Positions 54,910 to 64,000 of a stretch of 64,000 nt of DNA are shown piece by piece. The translations under genes and the position numbers were made by a program. This DNA comes from Rhodospirillales bacterium (GTDB lineage: Bacteria > Pseudomonadota > Alphaproteobacteria > Rhodospirillales > WMHbin7): assembly GCA_016215555.1 (NCBI GenBank), contig JACRJC010000004.1:1-64000 (forward strand). The letters run 5' to 3'. The notes below the pieces were generated by a model. That model did no database searches and was not told the origin of the DNA. It saw only the letters and a program-made list of their open reading frames with translations. How positions within the stretch are numbered: position 1 is the stretch's first letter; each line of letters starts with the position of its first letter.

Positions 54910-55947
54910 TCAGGCCTTGATCAGCACGGCGGTGCCGGCGCGGTCGGGAATGACGACCAGGCTTTCCTTCCATTGACAGCGGCATTCCGCCACCGCCCGC
55001 GCCACGCCCGGCCAATGCGGATTGGAAAAATCATGGATCGCCAGCATTCCGCCCGGCGATATCCGAGGATAGAAATAGTCGAGCGCCGCCTTCATCGGCG
55101 CATAGACGTCGCAATCGAGATGAACGAAGGCGAAGACCGCTTCATCATCCATGCCGTCCAGCGTGTCCGGAAAATAGCCGGGCCGGTAAATCAGATTGTC
55201 GTGCCGTCCGACGAAATCTTGAACCGCCTCCAGCGACGTATCGTGGAACACGTCGGTCCGATGGTCGCCGGGCTCCAAATCGCGGTCGGGAAAGCCATTG
55301 AAGGTGTCGAACAGAAATAACCGGCGTTCTGGCGCGATGCGGTGGATGATCCGGGCCGAATTGCCCTTGTAGACGCCCAGCTCGGCCAGATCGCCCGGCA
55401 CCCCGTCTTCGACCAATCGCTTCAAATTCTCGGCCAGGAAATAGAGGCGGGTCATGTCGTCGCCATTGGGAGGATTGTTCCAGACCCAATCCTTTTCGAA
55501 TTCCGCCATTTCGGGAAAGCGTTGCGCATAGACGTTCATGACGGGACGGTGCTGAAGGCGGTGAATCGGAAAGCAGGTGTTGAAGGCGACGGGCGAAATG
55601 CCGAACAGGCCCAACCCCATGCGGTCCAAGGCCTTCAGCATCAGCAAGGCGCCTTCCTTTTCCTTGCCCGCCATATACAGGGCCTGGCCCAAGGCGCGCT
55701 CCAATTGCAGTTCGCTGACGGCCTTGCCTTTGCGAGCCTCGGAAAACCAGGTGAAGGCGTCCTTGAGCCGGCCCAGAGCCATCGCCGCCGCCCCCGCCAA
55801 ATAGGCGGCTTGTCCATCCTGGTCGCCATCGGCCGTCAGGCCGACCGCCAACTCATAGGCTTCCTGGAAACGCTGATCCTGCAGCGCCGCCATCAATTGC
55901 CGGCGGCGATGGATGAATTCCAACTGCGAAACGGAAGGTTGCGACAA
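54910..55947 (-). CDS. TylF/MycF-type methyltransferase with N-terminal TPR-like region
   Basis: This 345-residue protein has an N-terminal 110 residues that are Ala-rich helical repeats (AAYLAGAAAMALGRLKDAFT). The C-terminal part is TylF-like: DMTRLYFLAENLKRL, ELGVYKGNSARIIHRIAP (SAM loop), FDTFNGFPD and AFVHLDCDVYAPMKAALDYF (metal/catalytic Asp). This family O-methylates sugars in antibiotics or surface glycans. Together with the neighbouring TPR-glycosyltransferase it may modify a flagellar or surface glycan. Confidence 0.82.
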   Translation of the reverse strand: MSQPSVSQLEFIHRRRQLMAALQDQRFQEAYELAVGLTADGDQDGQAAYLAGAAAMALGRLKDAFTWFSEARKGKAVSELQLERALGQALYMAGKEKEGALLMLKALDRMGLGLFGISPVAFNTCFPIHRLQHRPVMNVYAQRFPEMAEFEKDWVWNNPPNGDDMTRLYFLAENLKRLVEDGVPGDLAELGVYKGNSARIIHRIAPERRLFLFDTFNGFPDRDLEPGDHRTDVFHDTSLEAVQDFVGRHDNLIYRPGYFPDTLDGMDDEAVFAFVHLDCDVYAPMKAALDYFYPRISPGGMLAIHDFSNPHWPGVARAVAECRCQWKESLVVIPDRAGTAVLIKA

Positions 55948-56067
55948 GGAATAATTCCCCGGCGTCCATGAGAGGGGCGACGAAGGGCTTACCTTATCAA
56001 GGAAAAGTCGAAAACATCAAGCGGCGGCAACCGCCCGGCCAAATCGCAACAAGCCAAAAGAGAGGAA

Positions 56068-56358
56068 TCAGGCGTAACGGCGGCGACCGAAGCCGCGCTT
56101 CTTGCGTGGGCGGAAGGCCAGGATCAGGAGCGTCCCGACAGGCAGGATGACGGTCCAGGCCGGCCAGGCCAGCACGTCCTGCCACAGCGCCGCGCCATTG
56201 GCGTCGAAGGCCGGCGGCGTTCCCAGGAACAGCGCCCACAGATCGGCGGCGGCGATGAAGTCATGCATACCGGTGCCCAGGGCGGCGATTGCCTCCGTGG
56301 ACGCCATAAGAGCGGAAACGAGTACGAGAACCCACCCAAAGAGCCGAAAGAGAACCAT
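56068..56358 (-). CDS. Small membrane protein (96 aa)
   Basis: The start at 56358 (GGGGA upstream) gives 96 residues with two hydrophobic segments (LFRLFGWVLVLVSALMAS and WTVILPVGTLLILAF) and a strongly basic tail (RPRKKRGFGRRRYA) that should face the cytoplasm. No family is recognised. It lies alone between two minus-strand glycan-related genes. Confidence 0.6.
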   Translation of the reverse strand: MVLFRLFGWVLVLVSALMASTEAIAALGTGMHDFIAAADLWALFLGTPPAFDANGAALWQDVLAWPAWTVILPVGTLLILAFRPRKKRGFGRRRYA

Positions 56359-56453
56359 TATGTCCCCAAATTTACGATTCGAGTCGTTTATCCACAAACT
56401 ATGACAGGGGATTTCAAAAAACGCAAGCGCTGTCGTAGGTTGTGGCTGTTTTA

Positions 56454-58328
56454 TTACACATAAGGCGAGACATTAATTTTATCTAATATTGATGTGAAAT
56501 TGTCGGCGTATCTTCCGACGTCGCACAGAACCGAGCCCGAGACCCGTGCACGTAGCCGCTTGCGCCATGAAACCAGCGGTTCCGGATTACGTCCCAAGTC
56601 GATGGCCCGCAGCACATAGGAATCGGCGTCGGGGGCCACCAGTTCGTCGCAGCCGACCGCCTTCAAATGACAGGTGGAATGCCGCCCGGCCACGCGATCG
56701 CCCTCCAGCGTCAGGACCGGCACGCCCATCCACAGCGCTTCCAGGGTCGTCAAGCCGCCGGAATAGGGCTGCGAATCAAGCACCATATCCACCAAGCCGA
56801 AGCGCGACAGATGCGTGGCGTGATCAGCCTCTCCCAGCAGCGTCAGGCGGGCCGGATCGACGCCGTATTTGCGAAACAAGCCCTTCAGGCGGTCTTGCGC
56901 CGCTGCATATTTCAAATTGGGAGAGGCGACGAGAAAACGGGCCTCGGGAACGGCGCGCAGGACGTCGCACCAAAGGGCGATGCAAGGTTCGCCGGTCTTG
57001 AAAAGCGCGTTGAAACTGCCGAAGGTGACGAAACCGTTTTTCTGGCAAGGGGCGGGCGAGACGTCGGGCGCATAGGCGGGCGGCTCGTAGAGGAAGATGT
57101 CACCGTCCATCCACAGCGTCTGCTCGGAATAGAGGGCGGCCTCTGCCTGCAAAAGATGGATGCGGTCATGCAGACGATAGTCAATCTGCGCCAATCCCGT
57201 GGTGCAGACGTAATCGAGATAGGCCATCTGCACGGGCGCCGGACGCAGCGCGAACAGGCCCAGGCGATTGCCCGCCGTATGGCCATTGAGGTCGATCAGG
57301 ATGTCGATGCCGTCGGCGCGCACCAGGTCGGCGGCCTCGGCGTCGCTTAAGCCGCGAATGTCGCGCCAACCCTCGCACAGCGATTTGAAGCGCTGCGTGG
57401 TGTCGTCTTCGCTTCGGGTGTTGGAATAGAGAATGGCCTGCCAACCGCAACGCGAACGCTCTTTCAACAAGGGCGGCAGAAAGACGCCGGTGGCGTGGTT
57501 GCGAAAGTCGGGCGAGACGAATCCCAGACGCAGAGGCTGGCCGGGAACGCCCTTCCAAGCCGGCCGGGCCGGCGCCGGGAATTGCGCTCCCCATTCCAGA
57601 TGCCGGGCCACGACCTCTTGCATCGACAGGCCGGGACAGTAATGCAGCGACATCAGGGCCGCCGAAGCATAGGCGGCGTCTTGCTTGGCTGCCCGGCCAT
57701 AGTCCCGGGCCGCGCCTTCGCCGTCTCCCATCAGCAGATAATTCTGAGCCAGATGAGCCAGCACCTGCGCATCGGGCTTGGCGATGGCGGCGAAAAAACG
57801 GATGGCGCCGGCCAGATCGTCCGCCTCCTCGGCCAGTTCCCCCAGCACCCGCTTGGCGGCGTCGAGATCCGGATCCATCCGAAAGGCCCGCCAGGCCTTG
57901 TCGCCGGCCAGAGCCGAATGACCCAGCGCCTTCAAGGCCGCAGCCTGATTGGCCGGCCAGGAGGCATCGCCAGGATCGGCGATCTCGGCCGCTTCCCAAA
58001 GCGCGCAGGCGGCATGATGCCAGCCATGGCCCAACAAGGTCGCCCCCAGCCCGCCCAGATCGCCGGCTTTCCCGCCCACGATATCGACCAACTGCGAGAA
58101 GGCTTTTCTGGCTTCGGGGTCGTTGCCCAGGCGCGACAGCGCCTCGCCGATGCCGCCCCAGGCGGCAAGGTTCAAGGGGTCAAGCCGGGCCGCTTCTTGA
58201 AATGAGGTCAGGGCGCGTTCGCAAGTTCCGGCGGACAGGGCCGCCTGCCCGGCTTGAATATGGCTGGCGGCGTAGAAGAACCAGGCTTCCTGCAGCCGGG
58301 CCTTGGCGTCTGGCGTTTCGCTGGTCAG
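56454..58328 (-). CDS. TPR protein with O-GlcNAc transferase-like (GT41) domain
   Basis: This 624-residue protein has TPR-like helices over the first 210 residues and a GT41 (SPINDLY/OGT-like) domain over the rest: [76 protein letters not shown] and [12 protein letters not shown]. It probably glycosylates a protein, perhaps flagellin. No ATG, GTG or TTG exists before TTG 58175, yet protein-like TPR sequence runs 51 codons further. CTG at 58328 overlaps the mutase stop as CTGA, has AAGGAAG upstream and gives a natural start ([12 protein letters not shown]). I adopt it. Confidence 0.8.
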   Translation of the reverse strand: MTSETPDAKARLQEAWFFYAASHIQAGQAALSAGTCERALTSFQEAARLDPLNLAAWGGIGEALSRLGNDPEARKAFSQLVDIVGGKAGDLGGLGATLLGHGWHHAACALWEAAEIADPGDASWPANQAAALKALGHSALAGDKAWRAFRMDPDLDAAKRVLGELAEEADDLAGAIRFFAAIAKPDAQVLAHLAQNYLLMGDGEGAARDYGRAAKQDAAYASAALMSLHYCPGLSMQEVVARHLEWGAQFPAPARPAWKGVPGQPLRLGFVSPDFRNHATGVFLPPLLKERSRCGWQAILYSNTRSEDDTTQRFKSLCEGWRDIRGLSDAEAADLVRADGIDILIDLNGHTAGNRLGLFALRPAPVQMAYLDYVCTTGLAQIDYRLHDRIHLLQAEAALYSEQTLWMDGDIFLYEPPAYAPDVSPAPCQKNGFVTFGSFNALFKTGEPCIALWCDVLRAVPEARFLVASPNLKYAAAQDRLKGLFRKYGVDPARLTLLGEADHATHLSRFGLVDMVLDSQPYSGGLTTLEALWMGVPVLTLEGDRVAGRHSTCHLKAVGCDELVAPDADSYVLRAIDLGRNPEPLVSWRKRLRARVSGSVLCDVGRYADNFTSILDKINVSPYV

Positions 58329-60475
58329 GCGGGCTTCCTTTTCCGGCTGAGCAGATCCAGGATTTCCTTGGCCGCAGCGGGAATGTTGGTGCCGGGTCCG
58401 AAAATGGCCGCCGCTCCGGCTTGCTTCAATTCGTCATAGTCCTGAGCCGGAATGACGCCGCCGACCACGACCAGAATGTCGGAAGCGCCAGCCATTTCCA
58501 GTTCCTTGACCAGCAGCGGCACCAGCGTCTTGTGTCCGGCGGCCTGGGTGGAAACGCCGATCACATGGACGTCGTTCTCGACCGCCATGCGCGCCGCTTC
58601 GTCGGGCGTCTGGAACAAGGGCCCGACATCGACGTCGAATCCCATATCGGCGAAAGCGGTGGCGATGACCTTGGCGCCCCGGTCATGACCGTCCTGGCCC
58701 AGCTTCACCACCAGCAGGCGCGGCCGCCGGCCTTCGGTCTTGGCGAAGGATTCGACATCGGCGCGGATGCCTTCGAACATGGCGTCTCCCTCATAGGCCG
58801 CCCCGTAAACGCCCGAGACCGAGCGATGGCGGGCATTATAGCGCGAATAGACCTTTTCCAAAGCATCGGAAATCTCGCCCACGGTGGCGCGCAGGCGCGT
58901 GGCCTTGACGGCTAGGTCGAGCAGATTGCCCTCGCCGCTTTTGGCGGCCTCGGTCAAGGCCTCCAGCGCCGCCTGAACCTTGGCGGCATCGCGGCCCGCC
59001 TTCAACGTCTTCAGCCTGGTCATCTGCGCGGCCAGAACCTTGGCGTTGTCGACATCTAGAACCTCGATGGCATCCTGGCTGGTGGGCTTGTACTTGTTGA
59101 CGCCGACAATGGTCTCAAGCCCGCGATCAATGCGGGCCTGACGGCGCGCCGCCGCCTCTTCGATGCGCATCTTGGGCAGGCCCGCTTCCACCGCCTTGGT
59201 CATGCCGCCCATGGCTTCGACCTCGCCGATCAGACCCTCGGCCTCGGCGACCAATGAGGCGGTGAGACTCTCGATGTAATAACTGCCGCCCAGAGGATCG
59301 ATGACGGCGGGAATTCCCGTCTCTTCGGCGATGACCAATTGCGTGTTGCGGGCGATGCGGGCCGAGGTCGGCGTCGGCAGGGCGATGGCCTCGTCCAGCG
59401 CATTGGTATGCAGGCTTTGCGTGCCGCCCAGCACGGCAGCCATGGCCTCGATCGTGGTGCGGACGACGTTGTTGTAAGGATCCTGCTCGGCCAGCGACCA
59501 GCCCGAGGTCTGGCAATGCGTGCGCAGCGCCAGGCTCATCGGATTCTTGGGCTGGAAGGGCGAGATCAGCTTGGACCACAGAACGCGGGCCGCGCGCAGC
59601 TTGGCGATCTCCATGAAAAAATTCATGCCGATCGAAAAGAAGAAGGAAAGCCGGGGCGCGAATTCGTCGATGGCCAGGCCGGTGGCGATGGCCGAGCGCA
59701 CATATTCCAAACCGTCGGCCAGGGTATAGGCCAGTTCCTGCACCGCCGTCGCCCCGGCTTCCTGCATGTGATAGCCCGAGATCGAAATCGAATTGAACTT
59801 GGGCATGTTCCTGGCCATATAGCCGATGATGTCGGCGACGATGCGCATGCTGGGCGCCGGCGGATAGATATAGGTGTTGCGGACCATGAACTCCTTCAGA
59901 ATGTCGTTCTGAATGGTGCCCGACAGCTTGTCTTGCGAAACCCCCTGCTCCTCGGCGGCGACGATATAGCCGGCCAGAATGGGCAGCACGGCACCGTTCA
60001 TGGTCATCGACACGCTCATCTTGTCCAAGGGAATGCCGTCGAAGAGTATCTTCATGTCCTCGACGGAATCGATGGCGACGCCGGCCTTGCCAACATCGCC
60101 GATCACGCGCGGATGGTCGGAATCATAGCCCCGATGCGTCGCCAGATCGAAAGCCACCGACAGGCCCATCTGACCGGCGGCCAGATTGGCGCGGTAGAAG
60201 GCGTTCGATTCCTCGGGCGTCGAGAAACCGGCATATTGGCGGATCGTCCACGGACGGTTGGCATACATGGTGGCGCGCGGTCCGCGCAGGAAGGGCGGAA
60301 AGCCCGGCAGATTGTCCAGATGCGAAAGCCCCTCGAGATCGGCGGCCGTGTACAGAGGCTTCAAGGCGATGCCTTCCGCCGTTTCGCGGACCAGACCATT
60401 GGGACTGTCGCCCTTCAGATCCTTGGCCGCCAACTGGCTCCAATCCGAAAGCGTCTTCTTAGCGAATTCGGGCAT
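58325..60475 (-). CDS. scpA: Methylmalonyl-CoA mutase, large subunit
   Basis: This 716-residue adenosylcobalamin enzyme interconverts methylmalonyl-CoA and succinyl-CoA in propionate metabolism. The catalytic barrel carries [27 protein letters not shown]-type sequence; the C-terminal B12 domain has the base-off ligand motif DGHDRG. AAGGA precedes the ATG at 60475. No small subunit, epimerase or meaB is adjacent. Its stop is used as an overlap by the following glycosyltransferase gene. No cobalamin riboswitch was noticed upstream. Confidence 0.96.
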   Translation of the reverse strand: MPEFAKKTLSDWSQLAAKDLKGDSPNGLVRETAEGIALKPLYTAADLEGLSHLDNLPGFPPFLRGPRATMYANRPWTIRQYAGFSTPEESNAFYRANLAAGQMGLSVAFDLATHRGYDSDHPRVIGDVGKAGVAIDSVEDMKILFDGIPLDKMSVSMTMNGAVLPILAGYIVAAEEQGVSQDKLSGTIQNDILKEFMVRNTYIYPPAPSMRIVADIIGYMARNMPKFNSISISGYHMQEAGATAVQELAYTLADGLEYVRSAIATGLAIDEFAPRLSFFFSIGMNFFMEIAKLRAARVLWSKLISPFQPKNPMSLALRTHCQTSGWSLAEQDPYNNVVRTTIEAMAAVLGGTQSLHTNALDEAIALPTPTSARIARNTQLVIAEETGIPAVIDPLGGSYYIESLTASLVAEAEGLIGEVEAMGGMTKAVEAGLPKMRIEEAAARRQARIDRGLETIVGVNKYKPTSQDAIEVLDVDNAKVLAAQMTRLKTLKAGRDAAKVQAALEALTEAAKSGEGNLLDLAVKATRLRATVGEISDALEKVYSRYNARHRSVSGVYGAAYEGDAMFEGIRADVESFAKTEGRRPRLLVVKLGQDGHDRGAKVIATAFADMGFDVDVGPLFQTPDEAARMAVENDVHVIGVSTQAAGHKTLVPLLVKELEMAGASDILVVVGGVIPAQDYDELKQAGAAAIFGPGTNIPAAAKEILDLLSRKRKPA

Positions 60476-60565
60476 CGTCTTGTCCTTGGTTTTTCCGTTC
60501 CATCCGCCTAAACTTAACGCCCCTCTTTCGGGTTGTCCACGCCCACCCGCCTTTTGGAGCCAAGC

Positions 60566-61459
60566 TTGTCTTATCTTGCCCATATTCAGGAATGCAACGC
60601 CTTCGATTCCCAGCGTTTCCGCCCTTTCATGATCGATGGAAAACAGGCCGGTTGGATCAGGCCCGAAATGGCCCTGCGCCTAAGCGCCTTTCGCGAGAAT
60701 TTTTCCGTCGAGGACGATCAGGTCCGCCTTTCGCCCGCCTTGGCCACGCCCGAAGCGCGAACCGAGGTGGTGGGAAATGCCATGCAGGCCTTGGCCCGGC
60801 AGGGCGCCATCCCACAATTGCGGGCGGAAATGTATCCGGTCATGACCGATTGGGGGCAGGCCGAACTGCTGCAGGTTGACCGCGCCGGCGTGCATGCGCT
60901 GGGCGTGCTGGCGGTGGGCGTTCACCTGAACGGTTTCGTGGGCCGTGGCGACGATATGAAACTGTGGATCGCCAGGCGCGCGCGCGACAAGGCGGTGGCG
61001 CCCGGCAAGCTGGATCATCTGGTGGCGGGCGGGCAGCCGGCGGGACTGGGCCTGACGGAGAATCTCGTCAAGGAATGCGCCGAGGAAGCCGACATGCCGC
61101 CAATGCTGGCCAGAAAGGCCCATCCTGTCGGCGCCATCCGCTATCTCTTCGAGAACGAACAGGGCCTGCGCAACGATCTGATCTTTTGCTACGACCTGGA
61201 ATGTCCGCCCGATTTCACGCCCCGCCCCGCCGACGGCGAGGTCGAGGCTTTCGAATTATGGCCCGTCGCCAAGGTTCAAGAAACGGTCCTGAACAGCCGC
61301 GATTTCAAATTCAACGTGCCCTTGGTGCTGATCGATTTCATGATCCGCCACGGGCATATCACACCCGAGAACGAACCCGATTATCTGGCCTTGGTACGGG
61401 GATTGCGGGGTTCCTACGCGATCTCTTCCGAGAACAGCAATTTCCAAGCGGCGCGATAG
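60566..61459 (+). CDS. Nudix family protein with DUF4743-like N-terminus
   Basis: This 297-residue protein has the start [18 protein letters not shown] and a conserved middle region ([28 protein letters not shown]) as in DUF4743-Nudix proteins related to thiamine-pyrophosphokinase-linked hydrolases. The Nudix box is [27 protein letters not shown] at 60566 is chosen because GGAG lies six bases before it and no ATG is available until 60629. The 3' end overlaps the amidohydrolase-like gene on the other strand by 46 bases. Confidence 0.82.
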   Translation: MSYLAHIQECNAFDSQRFRPFMIDGKQAGWIRPEMALRLSAFRENFSVEDDQVRLSPALATPEARTEVVGNAMQALARQGAIPQLRAEMYPVMTDWGQAELLQVDRAGVHALGVLAVGVHLNGFVGRGDDMKLWIARRARDKAVAPGKLDHLVAGGQPAGLGLTENLVKECAEEADMPPMLARKAHPVGAIRYLFENEQGLRNDLIFCYDLECPPDFTPRPADGEVEAFELWPVAKVQETVLNSRDFKFNVPLVLIDFMIRHGHITPENEPDYLALVRGLRGSYAISSENSNFQAAR

Positions 61460-62472
61460 CCGACGACAGCCTGGGTGGCAGGCGAAAAATTGCTAAGGAA
61501 CGAGCGATAGTCCGCAAGTTTTTTGACAACCTCGTCCATTCTGTCGCCGCCCAGATCAAGACCGGCCAGGAAGCGCCAGGGATAGTGTTCAATCACATCG
61601 CGCCAATCCTTTTTGACGACGCCTTGCGATTCCCACACCCTGGCATGACGCTCCTGGCTTCCCGGATAGTGGGAATCATAGGTGCCGAAAGCGGTGTCGA
61701 ACCAAAGATTGGGATAGGTTTCGATCAGCTTTCTCACATAAGCGGGCCCATAGCCGGGAGCCCGGCTGGCATAACGCACCTGGGCCAGATGGCACCAGAT
61801 GACCTTGGCCTTCGGATAGGCGGCCAGCATTTCTTCCAGTGCCAGCAGATATTGATCTTCTATCTCGTAATGGATCTGAAAGGCCAGCCCGGTCTTGGCC
61901 GAGAAGGCGAATAACCGGTGACCGAATTCGCCGTTCAGCGGAATGAAAACGTCACGGAACATCTCGCCGCGCTTGTATTCCGGCGGCGACGGATAGTGCC
62001 GGAATTCGAATTCCCCCAGCAGAGCATAGCCATCCTGTTCAGCATGTCGGAAAGTTTCATCCAGAAACTTTCCGGGCGCCTGGGTGAACACGGGATAGAT
62101 GGCCGAAACTGTGGTGGGAATGAAACGTTCGGGTGCGGCGCGCATCAGGTCTTGCGCGCCATCGTCCCAAACTTCTCCTTTGCGCGCCTCCTTTCCCTGC
62201 ACCATCGTGGAAAGGCAACTCAATGCCAGCCCCCCCTCGTCCATCGCCGTTTTGAACGCATCAAGATCGAATTTCCAGGCCGGGAATGAGGATTCGACGT
62301 CGATCAAGGGAATTTTCCCCTTCGCGGAAACATCCTCCAGTCGCCTTTTCCAGCCACCTTTCAACGCCTGAAGATCGAACCGAGAGGCCGCAAAGCCTGG
62401 TCGCGCCCAGCAGGGCATAGCTGACAGCGCCGCCGCTCCCAGAAGAAAACGCCGCCGATCTATCGCGCGCAT
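61414..62472 (-). CDS. Tat-exported amidohydrolase-like (TIM-barrel) protein
   Basis: This 352-residue protein has a Tat signal (DRRRFLLGAAALSAMP). The body resembles Amidohydrolase_2-type metal-independent barrels: IPLIDVESSFPAW, FQIHYEIED, VIWCHLAQVR, NLWFDTAFGTYD and RFLAGLDLGGDR. The His/Asp residues are spaced for a metal site. The substrate is unknown. It is transcribed in the same direction as the CHAD gene immediately upstream. Confidence 0.7.
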   Translation of the reverse strand: MRAIDRRRFLLGAAALSAMPCWARPGFAASRFDLQALKGGWKRRLEDVSAKGKIPLIDVESSFPAWKFDLDAFKTAMDEGGLALSCLSTMVQGKEARKGEVWDDGAQDLMRAAPERFIPTTVSAIYPVFTQAPGKFLDETFRHAEQDGYALLGEFEFRHYPSPPEYKRGEMFRDVFIPLNGEFGHRLFAFSAKTGLAFQIHYEIEDQYLLALEEMLAAYPKAKVIWCHLAQVRYASRAPGYGPAYVRKLIETYPNLWFDTAFGTYDSHYPGSQERHARVWESQGVVKKDWRDVIEHYPWRFLAGLDLGGDRMDEVVKKLADYRSFLSNFSPATQAVVGYRAAWKLLFSEEIA

Positions 62473-62480
62473 TCCGCCTC

Positions 62481-63944
62481 CTATTTCCAGAATTTGTCCT
62501 GGCGCTTGAAGTCGGTCCAGGCCTTGATTGCCTGCTCCTCCAGCAGCGCCGCCCTTCCCGCATGCCAGCCTTCGGCAAAGCCGATGCCGTGATGCAGGGC
62601 GTTATCGGCATCCTGCGAGCGCTTCTCTTCCAACACCCTTCTTGCCACCGCAATGTCGTTGAGATGGCCCAGCACATCGACGAGATTGGTCAGGCTTTCC
62701 AGATAGCGCCTTGCCTTCCCCTCGCCAAACAGCGTATGCAGGAATTCGGCGGCATAGCGCATCTTCTTGCCGCGGATGCGCAACTGATGGCGCAAGGCGG
62801 GATCGAGATTCAGGAAATCGCGCCCCGCCTTCATCAACTTGCGATGCCGTTTCTCCAGAGCCTGGACGGCAAAGGACTTCAAATCCCCCTCGCCTTCGCT
62901 GACGCCGGTTTCGCTCCAATCGAGAAGGGTCAGCATCAGATCGGAAAAACGCGGCCCGCCGATGGCCGGGAACGCCCCGCCCAGCAACGCCACCCGCTTC
63001 GCCTCCAAATCGTTCTTCAGCCTTTCCAATCCAGGATGTCCCGGCAATTGCGCCAGGGCGGGATCCAGAATGACTTCCTGAAAAACGTCGGCGTCGCGAA
63101 CCGGTCCCAATTGCGCCGCCAACTCTTTCAGCTCCGCCGTCACCTTTTCCGCCAACGCCGGTTTCAGAAGCGGGCGGAACAGATTGATCGCCGAACGCAG
63201 GCGGCGCACGCCGACCCGCATCTGATGCACGCCTTCCACCGTGTCGCCCCCCGGATCGAGGATGACAGGGCGGTTGGCGGCGATCTGGCCGATGCATAGT
63301 CTGGCGATCAGACGCAGGGCATCGCCCTTGGCGATCTTGTCATGAAGTCCCATCCGCCGGGATTTTCTGGCCCGCCCCAGCGTTCCTTGCGCCAAGGCCA
63401 GCGCCATGTCGCCCTCGGCCAGCATCAATTCGCCGCCATAGTCCCCCATCAGCAGGCGGGCCAGAGCGACCAGACGCCGCCAGGCCATGGCCGGTCCGCC
63501 GATGACGGCGCGAAAGACCGGCTGGCTTCGATCCAAGGCCTCAATCCGCCCCGCTTCCAGATCAAGGCGCAAGCCGGCCCGGCCCAGGGCCAGGCGATGG
63601 CTTTGATAGGCCAGAGTCTCGATGGCGAAGGGAAGCAGTTCCAATGCTTGAAACTCTGCCGGCAAAGCCAGCGGCTCGTTCCCGGGCAGGGGGCTTTGCC
63701 AGCGCCCGTGACGCTCGGCTTCCGAGGTCAGGATTTGCATGGCCGCTCCGCCATCGTCGCGGCTGACCGCCAGGCCGAGACCCTGCGCCGCCAGTTCGAA
63801 CCCCGGACCGTCGAATCGGGACACCCAGCGTTCACCCGAAACCGGGGGCTTGGCCGCCAAAGCAGCCAGACGCGGACTGGCCTTCAGCTTGCTGAAAGCC
63901 TCCGAGTCGAAGCTAAGGACAAGGGCCGGATGGTTGCCGGACAT
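62481..63944 (-). CDS. CHAD domain protein (CYTH-CHAD like)
   Basis: This 487-residue protein has a C-terminal CHAD domain (about residues 210-480) with conserved histidines and arginines: EGVHQMRVGVRRLRSAINLF, PVRDADVF and RIRGKKMRYAAEFLH. These surfaces bind polyphosphate. The N-terminal part is a weakly conserved CYTH-like barrel, so triphosphatase activity is doubtful. The start is ATG 63944; a GTG at 63977 would add 11 residues. Confidence 0.82.
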   Translation of the reverse strand: MSGNHPALVLSFDSEAFSKLKASPRLAALAAKPPVSGERWVSRFDGPGFELAAQGLGLAVSRDDGGAAMQILTSEAERHGRWQSPLPGNEPLALPAEFQALELLPFAIETLAYQSHRLALGRAGLRLDLEAGRIEALDRSQPVFRAVIGGPAMAWRRLVALARLLMGDYGGELMLAEGDMALALAQGTLGRARKSRRMGLHDKIAKGDALRLIARLCIGQIAANRPVILDPGGDTVEGVHQMRVGVRRLRSAINLFRPLLKPALAEKVTAELKELAAQLGPVRDADVFQEVILDPALAQLPGHPGLERLKNDLEAKRVALLGGAFPAIGGPRFSDLMLTLLDWSETGVSEGEGDLKSFAVQALEKRHRKLMKAGRDFLNLDPALRHQLRIRGKKMRYAAEFLHTLFGEGKARRYLESLTNLVDVLGHLNDIAVARRVLEEKRSQDADNALHHGIGFAEGWHAGRAALLEEQAIKAWTDFKRQDKFWK

Positions 63945-64000
63945 GGGGGCGCCTGAAACGAAACCGTCATAGACCACTGTAAAGCCTTGCGCTTGGCCTG

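Overview
This window is 64 kb of GC-rich, gene-dense chromosome from an alphaproteobacterium, most likely of the Rhodospirillales (Magnetospirillum-like). The evidence is the cell-cycle regulator CtrA beside the flagellar genes fliI/fliJ, a PAS_5-GGDEF protein, a hemerythrin-type chemotaxis receptor, a Shethna-type FeSII ferredoxin, a fused ThiS-ThiG, methylmalonyl-CoA mutase, and very frequent 4-base ATGA/GTGA stop-start overlaps. The taxonomic placement is inference from gene content only. No phage, insertion sequence, rRNA or CRISPR array was seen.

Layout. (1) 339-10061, minus strand: one tightly overlapping run of about 14 genes for copper and thiol handling in the envelope. It encodes two NosL-like proteins, a DsbD_2/UreH-like transporter, a CopA-type P-type ATPase, an HMA-like membrane protein, a detached cysteine-rich metal-binding module, a TlpA-like lipoprotein, a polytopic membrane protein with CC and CPFC motifs, a FtsX/MacB-type ABC transporter and a DUF2946-like protein. 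An FNR-like box lies upstream. (2) 10431-14320: a sulfide dehydrogenase (fccB, fccA) with a nine-haem c-type cytochrome fused to a membrane cytochrome b. (3) 14514-18626: radical SAM protein, glycosyltransferase, diguanylate cyclase, two small proteins with strong ribosome binding sites, and FeSII. (4) 18778-23679: sensor kinase, fliJ, fliI, ctrA. (5) 23815-31331: glycosyltransferase, hemerythrin receptor, a decayed region, a MazE/MazF pair with a palindromic operator, thiSG, comF. (6) 31538-34214: grx, nitrilase-family amidase, prfC. (7) 34238-35785: an AT-rich island with one DUF262-like/HNH nuclease gene, probably acquired. (8) 35992-46538: VOC protein and YafY regulator with palindromes, dioxygenase, MFS, gpsA, YciI, an EVE-Rieske fusion across a G8 run, acs, SNase, DUF1674, selD, PPTase, tRNA-Arg. 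(9) 46773-63944: lipoprotein, manC, MarR, def, PfkB kinase, nudC, lepA, TylF-like methyltransferase, a TPR/O-GlcNAc-transferase-like protein, methylmalonyl-CoA mutase, Nudix, amidohydrolase-like and CHAD proteins.

Most notable: the copper/thiol operon, which has no obvious target enzyme in view; a dispersed compound palindromic repeat (three copies, each between gene 3' ends); the G8 tract joining EVE and Rieske genes that would otherwise overlap by GTGA; an apparent CTG start, overlapping the mutase stop as CTGA with a Shine-Dalgarno sequence, for the TPR-glycosyltransferase; and the lone AT-rich DUF262-HNH gene, a candidate defence nuclease.
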